A stretch of DNA of 64,000 nt from Lactococcus nasutitermitis (GCF_018403765.1 NZ_BOVQ01000002.1:368088-432087); one strand, 5' to 3'; shown: positions 38,745 through 47,835, counted from the first letter of the stretch. Program-made: numbers and translations. Notes: generated by a model not told the origin, from the letters alone.

Positions 38745-39236
38745 ATGAAATTTACTTACGATTTTGCAAAAGCTGAGGATATTGATGATATCATGACGAT
38801 TGAAACCTCATGTTTTACCCCTGAGGAAGCTGCATCGCGGGCATCAATGATTGAACGGATTGCGCTGATTTCGGATACTTTTTTGGTTGCCCGCAATGAG
38901 GACGGTCGTGTGGTCGGCATGGTCGTTGGGCCGACATCGCCTGAGCGCTATTTGACAGATGATTTGTTTGAACATTCACGGGCAAATTTGCCGACAGATA
39001 AGGTGCAGACAGTGGTAAGTCTGGCGGTGCTGGCGGATTATCGCAAACATGGTTTGGCTGGCGAATTGCTCAAACGCTTGGCAGAAGTTGACAGGTCAGC
39101 TGGACGCGAAATTATCAGTCTGACTTGTCTGGAGTCGCTTGTGCCTTACTACGAAGCGCACGGATTTGTCAATGAAGGCGTTTCTGCCTCACAGCACGCA
39201 GGCGAAACTTGGTACAATATGGTTTTCAGTTTATAA
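38745..39236 (+). CDS. GNAT family N-acetyltransferase
   Basis: 163 residues. Acetyl-CoA motif A is VVSLAVLADYRKHGLAGELLKRL, with the C-terminal motif B YYEAHGFVNEG. Substrate unknown. AAAGGAG precedes the ATG, 28 nt after the LysR stop, so it is probably co-transcribed with the regulator. Confidence 0.9.
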   Translation: MKFTYDFAKAEDIDDIMTIETSCFTPEEAASRASMIERIALISDTFLVARNEDGRVVGMVVGPTSPERYLTDDLFEHSRANLPTDKVQTVVSLAVLADYRKHGLAGELLKRLAEVDRSAGREIISLTCLESLVPYYEAHGFVNEGVSASQHAGETWYNMVFSL

Positions 39237-39284
39237 ATTTTTTTGACTGATTTATCAAAATGAGAATCAGATGATAAAATCACC

Positions 39285-39359
39285 TTTGACAGTTCTGGAT
39301 AACCCAACTAGCATATCCGTAAAGTAAGCAAGCTCACAACGGCTATCCTATGTCAAAAA
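39285..39359. repeat. 75-bp composite palindromic element after the GNAT gene
   Basis: Left GACAGTTCTGGATAA, inner arms CTAGCATATCCGT and ACGGCTATCCTA, right end ATGTCAAAAA. It is a shorter relative of 33639-33776. A degenerate simple copy lies just before it (39240-39262). Confidence 0.8.
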
Positions 39360-39380
39360 TGAGAAAATGAAAATCAGATA

Positions 39381-39416
39381 AAAAATGCTTTTGATAGTTC
39401 TGTCAAAAGCATTTTT
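39381..39416. repeat. palindrome copy with long arms
   Basis: AAAAATGCTTTTGA...TGTCAAAAGCATTTTT; arms extend past the core, with one mismatch (GATAG). Confidence 0.8.
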
Positions 39417-39429
39417 GTATGGAATTGAA

Positions 39430-39451
39430 GTTTTGACAGTTCTGTCAAAAA
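39430..39451 (-). repeat. palindrome copy at the end of the TetR gene
   Basis: TTTTGACAGTTCTGTCAAAA just past the TetR stop. Probable terminator. Confidence 0.88.
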
Positions 39452-39454
39452 TAT

Positions 39455-39985
39455 TTATTCATGAAATTCAATGACCATTTTAACAACTTCTTCGCGACTT
39501 TCTGGACAATTATTTTTTGCCCAATTTCCGAGAACATAGAACAAACCTGCCGCCATAAAGTCGTTCCAGAACTGGCGTTTCGTGCCGACATAATCTGTCC
39601 ATGTCGTTGTGTCATTATAAAAATCAGCAATTTTTTCTGCGAAAACTTGGAAAATCAGCAGATAATAGCCAGCGCGCGTTGCTTTGCGGATTTCCTTGCC
39701 CTGATTGGCAAAAAAATTGACAAATTGCTCTGCTAAAAGCTGACTGTTGAGATTTGGCATTTTTGACAGTTCTGTCAAAAAATTTTCATAAATCGGCGTG
39801 AAATAGGTCAGCACAATCTGCTCTTTATTTTTAAAATGGCGATAAAAAGCAGGACGACTGACGCCCGCACGTTTGCAAATGTCAGTCACAGCAAGCTCTG
39901 TCAGCGTTTTTTCATCCAAAAGTTGCATCGTCGCCGTGACAATATAGTGATGAAATTCATAAAATTGTTCTTTTTTGTCTGACAT
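39455..39985 (-). CDS. TetR family regulator
   Basis: 176 residues. The helix-turn-helix is LTELAVTDICKRAGVSRPAFYRHFKNKEQI, and the C-terminal domain resembles the TetR_C_8/DhaS-like group. NFLTELSKM at about 70 coincides with a palindrome copy. It is divergent from an SDR gene, and paired palindromes in the gap make it the likely repressor of that gene and itself. AGGAG precedes the ATG. Confidence 0.88.
   Translation of the reverse strand: MSDKKEQFYEFHHYIVTATMQLLDEKTLTELAVTDICKRAGVSRPAFYRHFKNKEQIVLTYFTPIYENFLTELSKMPNLNSQLLAEQFVNFFANQGKEIRKATRAGYYLLIFQVFAEKIADFYNDTTTWTDYVGTKRQFWNDFMAAGLFYVLGNWAKNNCPESREEVVKMVIEFHE
39760..39781. repeat. palindrome copy inside the TetR gene
   Basis: Perfect core with TT centre, read as Leu-Thr-Glu-Leu-Ser-Lys. 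Confidence 0.9.
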
Positions 39986-39998
39986 TTTTTCTCCTATT

Positions 39999-40020
39999 TT
40001 TTTGACAGTTCTGTCAAAAA
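39999..40020. repeat. palindrome copy in the TetR leader
   Basis: Perfect core; 14 nt upstream of the TetR start codon. Confidence 0.9.
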
Positions 40021-40028
40021 TTTTTCCT

Positions 40029-40134
40029 GTTACAGATTGGTCAATCTGTCTATTTTACTGCTTTTTCGCGCATTTTTTCTTGTCAAATTTTTCTTAATCT
40101 GCTAAGATAACATCTGTAACGTAACAACTGTTAC
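40029..40134. promoter_or_regulatory. TetR-SDR intergenic promoter and operator-like sites
   Basis: SDR promoter TTGTCA (40080-40085), 17 bp, TAAGAT (40103-40108). A perfect dyad ACAGATTG-GT-CAATCTGT lies at 40032-40049. GTTACAGAT (40029-40037) recurs inverted as ATCTGTAAC (40112-40120), 83 bp apart. GTAACAACTGTTAC lies at 40121-40134. Confidence 0.55.
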
Positions 40135-40161
40135 TTTAACATTTTACGGAGAATTATTCAA

Positions 40162-41178
40162 ATGAATGAGCAAAAAGCTATCGAAAATTACCATTATAAT
40201 TTTAAAACGAGCGTTAAAAAAATCATCAAAAACCGCGATTTGACTGGAAAAATCGTAGTTGTGACAGGCGGATATTCGGGAATTGGACTTGCCACTGTAC
40301 AAGCACTCGCATGTGCTGGTGCACGAGTTGTCGTCCCAGCACGCAGGATTGACGTCGCTCAAAAAGCGCTCGCAGGGCTGGTAAATGTCAAGATTTTCCA
40401 GATGGATTTGATGGCGCCTGCCAGCATTTCCCGTTTTGCCAAGGATTTTCTCAAAGAACATGAGCGCCTCGACATTCTCATCAATGCAGCTGGCATCATG
40501 TACGTCCCTCTGCGCCGTGATAAGCGCGGGATTGAGAGCCATTTTGCGACCAATCATCTCGGACATTTTCAGCTAACGCTCGCCCTGCTTCCTGCTCTTA
40601 AAAAGTCTGGTAATGCCCGTGTTATCAACCTTTCGAGCCGTGCTCAGCAATCTTCGTCCTTGCTTGACGACTGGAATTTCACGGACACGCACCATTACAC
40701 GCCGCAGCTCGGCTATCAGCAGTCGAAAACCGCGAACGTCCTCTTTAGCGTTGCCCTTGATGCCCGCGGAAAAAACGCCGGTATTCGGAGCTTTGCGGTT
40801 CATCCGGGAATGATTCCCACGACAAATATCGGCCGTGAACACTTTCAGTTTCGTCCTTGGCAACGCGAAATCGCTGAGAAATTGTTGTTGGTTCGTGTTT
40901 CTGACTTTTTCAAAGCTCTGAGAGTTGGCTTTGACCGCAGTAAATACCGCTATTTCAAGACCATCCAGCAAGGTGCTGCGAGTGTCGTTTGGGCGGCAAC
41001 AAGTCCTGATTTAGCTGATAAAGGCGGACTTTATCTTGAAGATTGCAACATTGCGCGCTTGATGACGGAAAATGAAGCTGACAATTTCTCAGGCGGTGTG
41101 CGCCCGCATTCTATTGACCCACGCGCCGCTGAGCGTCTCTGGCAGATTTCCGTTGAGCAAACAGGAAGCGATTTTTGA
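40162..41178 (+). CDS. short-chain dehydrogenase/reductase
   Basis: 338 residues, long for an SDR. NAD(P)-binding VVTGGYSGIGLATVQAL at about 31-47, NAAGI, catalytic serine in VINLSSRAQ and Y-x3-K in LGYQQSKTANVL. It resembles retinol-dehydrogenase/WWOX-type SDRs that act on bulky alcohols or ketones; the true substrate is unknown. GC content looks higher than in its neighbours, so transfer is possible. GGAG precedes ATG. Regulated by the divergent TetR, by inference. Confidence 0.9.
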   Translation: MNEQKAIENYHYNFKTSVKKIIKNRDLTGKIVVVTGGYSGIGLATVQALACAGARVVVPARRIDVAQKALAGLVNVKIFQMDLMAPASISRFAKDFLKEHERLDILINAAGIMYVPLRRDKRGIESHFATNHLGHFQLTLALLPALKKSGNARVINLSSRAQQSSSLLDDWNFTDTHHYTPQLGYQQSKTANVLFSVALDARGKNAGIRSFAVHPGMIPTTNIGREHFQFRPWQREIAEKLLLVRVSDFFKALRVGFDRSKYRYFKTIQQGAASVVWAATSPDLADKGGLYLEDCNIARLMTENEADNFSGGVRPHSIDPRAAERLWQISVEQTGSDF

Positions 41179-41182
41179 CAAA

Positions 41183-41211
41183 AAAATAAACGGTAACCAG
41201 CCGTTTATTTT
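41183..41211 (+). terminator. terminator of the SDR gene
   Basis: AAAATAAACGG and CCGTTTATTTT, perfect 11-bp stem. Confidence 0.88.
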
Positions 41212-41311
41212 ATTTAGGAGTAAACTTTATGAAAAAATTTTTATTGGAATAAATTTATTATAGCCAAGTCAGCTTAATTCTCACTCAAGCAAAACTAAAT
41301 TTGAGCTAAAT

Positions 41312-41332
41312 TTTTTGACAGAACTGTCAAAC
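41312..41332 (-). repeat. palindrome copy after the MFS gene
   Basis: TTTTTGACAGAACTGTCAAA, one base past the MFS stop. Confidence 0.85.
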
Positions 41333-42616
41333 TTATTTTTCAATCGGACGACCTCTTTTTGTCAATCCGTGTGCCAAACGCGTCCGTTGATTGGCATGAA
41401 TACTGTATTTTTCTAAGGTTGTGCCTAATATTACTGCAGCGAGTAGTCCAAAAGCGCCGAGCAACCAGATACCGCCTGCCAAAAATCCAACTTCTGCACC
41501 TGCTGCCACCAGCAAAGGCCCAGCCGCCGAACCCGTATCGCCAAACATTCGACAGGTCGCCAGAAACTGCGCCCGATAATCGCTCGGCGCCATATCTGCG
41601 CTAATCGTCATAATCATCCCCGCGCCAATACTATTTCCCAAGCCCATCGCGAGCGAAACAATCGCAATCGACCAGACACCATGCGTGAAGGGGATAAGCA
41701 AAATCGAACCACCCAAAATCACCATCGAAGGAATTGCCACCCAAAGTCTGCCGAAACGGTCCATCATCCGTCCCGCAGGATAGAAAAGTAGCGCATCAAG
41801 TAGCCCTGACAATCCGTAAACATAACTCGTCACCGAAGCCGACAAGCCAATGTGCGCTGACCAGAGCGGTAGCGCCGTATTTGACGTTTGGCGCACCGCA
41901 CCAACCAGCACAATCGCCAATCCCAATGTCATGAACATCTTCGCATTTTTTCGCAAAATAAACCCTGAACTGACTTGCGCTGCTTTAACTTGGGCTTCCG
42001 TTTTTGGTGTTGCAATCTCAGGCACGGCAAAAACGACAATCCAAGTTACAATCGTCAAGACGACCGCCGTCCAAAAAGCTCCAGGCAGCCAATCTTGCGC
42101 TTTTCCCGCAACATTCATCGCGAAAATTGACATCACAGCACCACCAAAAAATGGGCCAATCAATGAGCCAATTCGTGTCATCCCGCCCAGCATTGACAAG
42201 GCGAGCGAACGTTTCATCGGCGGTGTCACTTCTGTTAGATAGGCTTGTCTTGCTAGGACAAAGAGCGCATTGACCATCCCAAGCACAAAAATACCGAGCG
42301 CAAAGATTTCCCAATTTGGCGCGAAAGCACACATGATGAGCAGCACAATCGTCACCGCCGCACCATAGAGCATTGCTTTTCTATCGCCCAGCCGCGTTGC
42401 CAGATGTCCCGCAGGAATATCTCCAACCACTTGCCCAATTCCCAAGAGCGCGACGATAAACGCCGCAATCGCCGCATTTGCGTGCAAATGTAAAGCTGTC
42501 AGCGGAATGACCGGTGTCACCGCACCAATCCCAATCTCATAAATCATCGTTGGCAGATAAACACTTGCCAACTGTTTCCCAAAAGTCAACGGCTTTTGTG
42601 TATTTTCAGAAGTCAC
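41333..42616 (-). CDS. MFS transporter (12 spans)
   Basis: 427 residues, with the loop signature AGHLATRLGDRKAMLYG and AGRMMDRFGRLW between halves. Drug or sugar export family; substrate unknown. GC-rich compared with the core genes, like its neighbours at 40-44 kb. No regulator is attached. The ribosome site is poor. Confidence 0.87.
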   Translation of the reverse strand: MTSENTQKPLTFGKQLASVYLPTMIYEIGIGAVTPVIPLTALHLHANAAIAAFIVALLGIGQVVGDIPAGHLATRLGDRKAMLYGAAVTIVLLIMCAFAPNWEIFALGIFVLGMVNALFVLARQAYLTEVTPPMKRSLALSMLGGMTRIGSLIGPFFGGAVMSIFAMNVAGKAQDWLPGAFWTAVVLTIVTWIVVFAVPEIATPKTEAQVKAAQVSSGFILRKNAKMFMTLGLAIVLVGAVRQTSNTALPLWSAHIGLSASVTSYVYGLSGLLDALLFYPAGRMMDRFGRLWVAIPSMVILGGSILLIPFTHGVWSIAIVSLAMGLGNSIGAGMIMTISADMAPSDYRAQFLATCRMFGDTGSAAGPLLVAAGAEVGFLAGGIWLLGAFGLLAAVILGTTLEKYSIHANQRTRLAHGLTKRGRPIEK

Positions 42617-42704
42617 TTTTTGTACACTTTCATCAAAATTTTTATCTTATTAAATTATAGCAAAATTTCCAAACTGTAAGTGTTCTCTGAAAATATGAAA
42701 AAAT

Positions 42705-42726
42705 TTTTTGACAACTCTGTCAAAAA
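42705..42726 (-). repeat. palindrome copy after the drug exporter gene
   Basis: Centre GACAACTCTGTC. Probable terminator of the exporter gene. Confidence 0.82.
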
Positions 42727-42741
42727 ATGTTCTCAGTCTCT

Positions 42742-44154
42742 TTAATATTCCGGCACATCAACTTCTTCTTTCAGCACGGAAATCATCGCGTCTGACAGGG
42801 GTAATTCTTTCATCAATACAGCAAGCACGAAACTTACCAGCATCAGAGGCACGAGCCAGCTATAAAGCCGTCCAAACGCTGCTACTGCTGTCAAATGCTT
42901 CATGCCATCATTGAGCAAGGTTCCCATGATTGCCGCAGCAAAAGCGCCACCAAGACTTTTAAAGAAATTTAATGCGCCTGTTGCCGCACCCAAATCTTGA
43001 TAAGGTGCCGCATTTTGTCCAGCAAGCAAAGCAACTTGAATCATCAGCCCTTGCCCAATTCCAGAAAGCACCAACAGCGCAATCAACTCCAGCAAAGATG
43101 TCCGCACCGTCAACATTCCCAAAAATAAACTGGAAATTCCCATCAAAAAGCTCCCAATAATCGGATAAATCTTGTATTTTCCCGTTTTCGTGATAATCGG
43201 TCCTGTCACCGCCGAACCAACGACCAGCCCCAACATCATCGGAATAATCACTAGCCCCGCACGACTTGCACTAAAACCACGCACCGTCTGCAAATACATC
43301 GGTGTAAACAACATCAGCACAAACAAAACGAAGCTCGCCAAGGCAAATTGCAAACTAGAAATCGCAAAAACTGACTTTTTGAACAATCCCAAAGGCAATA
43401 TCGCCTGTTTTCTACGTCTTTCCACGAAGATAAAGCCAAGCATACTCAGCACCGCCAACACAATCAACCCAATAATCAATGGCGAAGTCCAAGCCACAGT
43501 ATTCCCGCCCCAAGTCGTCATCAACAAGAGTGACGTGGTAAAAAGTGTTGCCAAAAATCCGCCCAGAAAATCAACCTGCCCAACTTTTCGTACTTTTGGC
43601 AAGTGCAATAAAGTCCCCAGCAGCACAAAAGCCAGCACACCAACCGGAACATTGATATAAAAAATCCAACGCCAGCTCACCGTCTGAGCAATGAAGCCAC
43701 CAAGAAATGGCCCAGCAATCACCGCCAATGACGGTACAATCCCTAAAAGTGCCTGATAAGCGCCACGTTCTCGCGCCGGCACCAAATCACCGACCGTTGC
43801 CTGAACCAGCGCTGTCAAACCGCCACCGCCTATTCCCTGAAAAGCACGCATGACAATCAAGAACAGCATCGTCGGTGCTAAGCCAGCAAGGGCTGAGCCG
43901 AGTAGGAAAATCACAAGCGACACTTGCAGCACAATTTTTCGTCCCTGCTGGTCGCCCAAACGTCCAAATAACAAAGTCGTCACCGAACTTGTCAGCAAAT
44001 AAGCCGTCGTCGTCCACGCCACATATTGTGGCTGCGCCAATGACTTCGCGATACTCGGCAAAGCTGTTGCGACAATCGTCTGGTCAAGTGACGAAACAAA
44101 TAAAATCAACATTAACGGCACCATTATCAGTAAGAGCGAATTCGTTTTTTTCAT
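42742..44154 (-). CDS. DHA2-type MFS multidrug exporter (EmrB/QacA-like)
   Basis: 470 residues, about 14 spans. LDQTIVATALPSIAKSL in span 1, the motif A loop LFGRLGDQQGRKIV, and motif C in GIVPSLAVIAGPFLGGFI. Drug/H+ antiporter family 2. It is divergently paired with a TetR gene, and has a consensus promoter (TTGACA-N17-TATAAT) framed by TetR-type operators. Confidence 0.92.
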   Translation of the reverse strand: MKKTNSLLLIMVPLMLILFVSSLDQTIVATALPSIAKSLAQPQYVAWTTTAYLLTSSVTTLLFGRLGDQQGRKIVLQVSLVIFLLGSALAGLAPTMLFLIVMRAFQGIGGGGLTALVQATVGDLVPARERGAYQALLGIVPSLAVIAGPFLGGFIAQTVSWRWIFYINVPVGVLAFVLLGTLLHLPKVRKVGQVDFLGGFLATLFTTSLLLMTTWGGNTVAWTSPLIIGLIVLAVLSMLGFIFVERRRKQAILPLGLFKKSVFAISSLQFALASFVLFVLMLFTPMYLQTVRGFSASRAGLVIIPMMLGLVVGSAVTGPIITKTGKYKIYPIIGSFLMGISSLFLGMLTVRTSLLELIALLVLSGIGQGLMIQVALLAGQNAAPYQDLGAATGALNFFKSLGGAFAAAIMGTLLNDGMKHLTAVAAFGRLYSWLVPLMLVSFVLAVLMKELPLSDAMISVLKEEVDVPEY

Positions 44155-44178
44155 GATAAATCCTCTTTCTTCAAAAAT

Positions 44179-44299
44179 GTAACTAAGTTACTTTTTATAA
44201 AATTCATTATACACATTCTCATCTACTTTGTCAAAAATAAAGTAACCAAGTTACATTATACTATTTTCACTTGCCAAAGATAAGTAACTGAGTTACAAT
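44179..44299. promoter_or_regulatory. exporter/TetR divergent promoters and three operators
   Basis: Operators GTAACTAAGTTAC (44179-44191), GTAACCAAGTTAC (44242-44254) and GTAACTGAGTTAC (44284-44296), with centres 63 and 42 bp apart. Minus promoter: TTGACA (44234-44229), 17 bp, TATAAT (44211-44206). Plus promoter: TTGCCA, 17 bp, TACAAT (44294-44299). Confidence 0.8.
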
Positions 44300-44305
44300 G
44301 TAATC

Positions 44306-44797
44306 ATGAACAGAGAAGAAAAAAAACGCGCTAAACGCGAAGAAATTGTCGCAAGAAGTCTCGCTCTTTTCAGCGAAAAAGGCTACGATAACACAACAAC
44401 CGCTGAGATTGCTGTGGCTTGCCAAATTGCCAAAAAAACCCTTTTCCAGTATTTTCCCAGCAAAGAAGACATTATTTTTGAAAATGAGCGCGAACTTCTT
44501 GAACAGATTTTAGAGGTCATCAACGATAGCGCAACTCCTTGGCAGACTTACCTTGACTGGCTCAAAAGCCTTGAGCAGGAAAACGAAGAAAATCTCTCGC
44601 TCCCCGCACTGATTCGCGCCACGCCAGCACTTCACGACCGCCTTTTGCGAATGTGGGCAATGTATGAAAATGAAATCGCCCAAGCATTTGACAATAGCCT
44701 GAGCGCGACTATTTTAGCAGCAAAGATTGTCCTGCCTTGGCGCCTCGTTTTTGAGCGTGATTACACCATTTCCCAAATTATAAAAGAACTCGCATAA
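44306..44797 (+). CDS. TetR family repressor of the adjacent exporter
   Basis: 163 residues. Helix-turn-helix ALFSEKGYDNTTTAEIAVACQIAKKTLFQYFPSKEDI (shown by its ends 20-56); the C-terminal domain is short. Divergent from the exporter, with three identical-type operators in between, the third lying over its own promoter. The -10 box TACAAT ends 6 nt before ATG, and there is no ribosome site, so the mRNA is probably leaderless. Confidence 0.9.
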   Translation: MNREEKKRAKREEIVARSLALFSEKGYDNTTTAEIAVACQIAKKTLFQYFPSKEDIIFENERELLEQILEVINDSATPWQTYLDWLKSLEQENEENLSLPALIRATPALHDRLLRMWAMYENEIAQAFDNSLSATILAAKIVLPWRLVFERDYTISQIIKELA

Positions 44798-44810
44798 CGC
44801 GAGTTTTTTT
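44788..44810 (+). terminator. terminator of the TetR gene
   Basis: AACTCGC and GCGAGTT with a T-run; the stem includes the stop codon. Confidence 0.85.
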
Positions 44811-44826
44811 GACAAAACTGTCAAAA
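44806..44826. repeat. palindrome copy after TetR (1)
   Basis: Centre GACAAAACTGTC; merges with the terminator T-run. Confidence 0.8.
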
Positions 44827-44839
44827 CTTAGTCTCAAAA

Positions 44840-44861
44840 TTTTTGACAGAACTGTCAAAAA
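44840..44861. repeat. palindrome copy after TetR (2)
   Basis: Perfect core with AA centre, 14 bp after the previous copy. Confidence 0.9.
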
Positions 44862-44908
44862 AAGAACATGAAAATTCTCATATTCTTTCTCAAAAAATGT
44901 AACAAACT

Positions 44909-45008
44909 TTTTTGACAGAACTGTCTAAGGGGCTTGGTACTTCAGCACCTAGACTTCTCGGACAGGCTAAGCTGATAGCAACACTGTCAGTTTGTCCCCT
45001 GTCAAAAA
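44909..45008. repeat. 100-bp composite palindromic element
   Basis: Left end TTTTTGACAGAACTGTCTAA, right end CCCCTGTCAAAAA. It contains inner GACAGG and CTGTCAG arms; the middle (GGGGCTTGGTACTTCAGCAC) is unlike the other composites. It ends one base before the PIN gene stop. Confidence 0.75.
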
Positions 45009-46079
45009 CTATTTCTTAATCAAATCAGCAAAAATCATCCGTCCAGCACTGGTCTGCAGCACTTTCGCCACTTCCACGCGCACCGTCTTATCAATCATTT
45101 TCGCTGTATCTTCGATAACAATCATCGTGCCATCTGGCAAGTACGCCACACCTTGCTGGCGCTCAGAACCTGCACGAATAATCGTCACATCAATCGTTTC
45201 GCCAACGACCAACTGTGTCTTTACCGCATTTGCCAAATCATTGATATTCAGCACTTTCACACCTTGAATTTCAGCAACCTTATTCAGATTAAAATCATTT
45301 GTAACCAATTTCGCACCCGTTTCACTTGCAAAACGGAGCAACTTCGTATCCACTTCGTGAATATCTGAATAATCTTTATCTGAAATTTCAACATTATCAA
45401 ATTCCTTCAACGTATTGACCAAATCCAGCCCGCGCCGACCTTTAGCACGTTTTAACGCATCCGAACTATCCGAAATCAACTGCAATTCCAAAATCACAAA
45501 ATTCGGAACAATCACTTTATCTGAAATAAATCCTGTCCGCAAAACGTCCAAAATCCGACCATCAATCACGGAACTCGTATCCAGCACAATCTGATTTTCC
45601 ACAACAGTAGCAACTTCAGTTGAATTTTCATGCGCAATGATTTCTTTACGTTTCCGAGAAAAAACTCGAACAATCTCATCTCCACGACGATTGAAAACCA
45701 CATATCCCAGATAAATCAAGCCCAAAATTAGCAAAAATGGAACGACACTACTCAAAACAGGAACATTCCACAAAATCAAAGGAATACTTCCCAAAACACC
45801 TACAACCAAACCTACAACAGCACCAATAAAGTTGAAAACAAGTTTCGACATATTGATATTGATAACTTTACTCTCAATTTGTGAAAAAACACGAGACAGT
45901 GTACCGGCAAGAAAAAATGAAATAATAAGAAAAATAATGGCACCAATTAAACCGTTCACGACCCCATGATCAAAAACATTACGTTCCTGACCCACCAACC
46001 GCCACACAGGTGGCAAAGCCGCAACTCCTAGGGATGCCCCAACAATAGCCATCAAAAGATGGATTATCCAACGACGCAT
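45009..46079 (-). CDS. yacL: PIN-TRAM domain membrane protein (YacL family)
   Basis: 356 residues from ATG 46079 (AAGGA upstream; the longer frame has no support). Four N-terminal membrane helices, a PIN nuclease domain (QIVLDTSSVIDGRILDVL, acidic residues conserved), and a C-terminal TRAM RNA-binding domain (GSERQQGVAYLPDGTMIVI). Probably a membrane-bound RNase. It follows radA, as in many Firmicutes. A ~160-nt leader separates it from its extended -10 promoter. Confidence 0.92.
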   Translation of the reverse strand: MRRWIIHLLMAIVGASLGVAALPPVWRLVGQERNVFDHGVVNGLIGAIIFLIISFFLAGTLSRVFSQIESKVININMSKLVFNFIGAVVGLVVGVLGSIPLILWNVPVLSSVVPFLLILGLIYLGYVVFNRRGDEIVRVFSRKRKEIIAHENSTEVATVVENQIVLDTSSVIDGRILDVLRTGFISDKVIVPNFVILELQLISDSSDALKRAKGRRGLDLVNTLKEFDNVEISDKDYSDIHEVDTKLLRFASETGAKLVTNDFNLNKVAEIQGVKVLNINDLANAVKTQLVVGETIDVTIIRAGSERQQGVAYLPDGTMIVIEDTAKMIDKTVRVEVAKVLQTSAGRMIFADLIKK

Positions 46080-46247
46080 ACAATATTCCTTTCTGAATAT
46101 AAAATTGAAGTTTTTCATGTAGCACTTGTTTAATCTTCCAAGTTTACCTACAACGCAGACCATTTCTTATCTAAGCACAAAATAGTATGACTACAGCTCA
46201 TTTACTAATCTAAAAAACGAATGTAATCTCAAAAAGCCTCTATGCTA

Positions 46248-46256
46248 ATTATAACA
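46248..46256 (-). promoter_or_regulatory. promoter of the PIN-TRAM gene
   Basis: TGTTATAAT on the minus strand, 165 nt before the start codon. Confidence 0.6.
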
Positions 46257-46316
46257 CAAGGTCTATAAATATTCCTAAATTTAGCCGTTTTCATAATTTG
46301 TCATCATCTACAAAAA

Positions 46317-47699
46317 TCAACCAAAGACAAGTTTTAAACATTCTTCCAGAGTCGTCACACCGATAACTTTGACATTTTTAGGAATTTCAATACCGGAAAT
46401 ACTATTTTTCGGTGCATAAACCTTCTTAAATCCTAATTTACTTGCTTCATTGATACGTTGCTCAATCCTCGTCACACGCCGAATCTCGCCAGTCAAACCG
46501 ATTTCTCCAATGAAACATTCTCGTGCATCTGTTGGTTTTTCACGATAACTTGATGCAATCGCAACAGCAACAGCCAAATCAATCGCTGGTTCATCCAATT
46601 TAACACCACCTGCAGATTTCAAATAAGCATCCTGATTTTGCAATAATAAACCTGCACGTTTTTCAAGTACAGCCATGATCAAACTCACACGATTAAAGTC
46701 CAGTCCAGAAGTTGTTCGCTTTGCATTTCCAAACATTGTTGGTGTTGTCAGTGCTTGAATTTCCACCAAAATCGGACGTGTTCCCTCAAGCGCACAGACA
46801 ATCGCCGAACCTGTGGAACCTTCCAAACGCTCCTCCAAAAAGACCTCAGAAGGATTTGTCACTTCTGCTAATCCATGACTTTGCATCTCAAAAATCCCAA
46901 TTTCATTGGTTGAACCAAAGCGATTTTTTACCGCGCGCAATATCCGAAAAGTATTTTGACGTTCTCCTTCAAAATACAAAACAGTATCCACCATATGCTC
47001 CAGCATTCTAGGCCCCGCAAGTTGCCCTTCTTTTGTAACGTGTCCAACGATAAAAGTCGCAATATCATTCGTCTTAGCAATCTGCATCAACTCGCCCGTC
47101 ACTTCACGTACCTGACTGACCGAGCCTTGTGTACTCTGGATTTCTGGTGTCATGATTGTTTGGATAGAGTCGATAATCAAAAAATTAGGTTGCAAACGTT
47201 CCACTTCTGCACGAATAGCTTGCATATTTGTCTCTGCATAAAGATAAAAGTCTCGGTCAATATCTCCCAAACGTTCCGCACGAAGCTTGATTTGTTGGGC
47301 AGATTCTTCTCCTGAAACATACAACACGCGTCCACGAGAAGCAAGTTGTGTAGAAACTTGCAAAAGCAAGGTTGACTTCCCAATCCCAGGGTCACCACCA
47401 ATCAATACCAAAGAACCTGGCACAATCCCACCACCTAATACACGATTAAATTCTTCCAAATCTGTCGGCACGCGCGGTGTATCAAAAAGCTCAACTTCAT
47501 CAAGTTTCATGGGTTTTGAGCGTTCTCCCGTTAAACTCACACGTTGATTTTTGACTTCAGCAATTTCAACTTCTTCAACAAATGAACTCCATTCCCCACA
47601 GTTTGGGCAACGGCCAAGATAACTTGCTGATTTATAGCCACAATTTTGACATAAAAAAGATGATGATTTTTTCTTCGCTATTTTATTTTCCTCTTTCAT
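46317..47699 (-). CDS. radA: DNA repair/recombination protein RadA
   Basis: 460 residues. C4 zinc finger [19 protein letters not shown], Walker [18 protein letters not shown] motif [14 protein letters not shown], and a Lon-like C-terminal domain. It drives branch migration during recombination and natural transformation. The first ATG has no ribosome site. GAGG falls just inside the frame, 8 nt before an ATA codon (47681) that would give the family-like start IAKKKSS, so the real start is uncertain. Confidence 0.96.
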   Translation of the reverse strand: MKEENKIAKKKSSSFLCQNCGYKSASYLGRCPNCGEWSSFVEEVEIAEVKNQRVSLTGERSKPMKLDEVELFDTPRVPTDLEEFNRVLGGGIVPGSLVLIGGDPGIGKSTLLLQVSTQLASRGRVLYVSGEESAQQIKLRAERLGDIDRDFYLYAETNMQAIRAEVERLQPNFLIIDSIQTIMTPEIQSTQGSVSQVREVTGELMQIAKTNDIATFIVGHVTKEGQLAGPRMLEHMVDTVLYFEGERQNTFRILRAVKNRFGSTNEIGIFEMQSHGLAEVTNPSEVFLEERLEGSTGSAIVCALEGTRPILVEIQALTTPTMFGNAKRTTSGLDFNRVSLIMAVLEKRAGLLLQNQDAYLKSAGGVKLDEPAIDLAVAVAIASSYREKPTDARECFIGEIGLTGEIRRVTRIEQRINEASKLGFKKVYAPKNSISGIEIPKNVKVIGVTTLEECLKLVFG

Positions 47700-47835
47700 A
47701 ATATAATACGATATTTTTCACGAAATGTAACCAAATAGTTGATATTATTTTAACACATTATCGCTAAGCTTAAAAGTTTTCGCACTATCGCAACCTCCTT
47801 TTTCATGATATAATTTAAATATAGATAAAAATATA

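Noticed and set aside
40162..44154. A genomic island at 40-44 kb on the basis of higher GC
   Set aside because: No integrase, tRNA insertion point or flanking repeats other than the dispersed palindrome; the shift is modest and judged only by eye.
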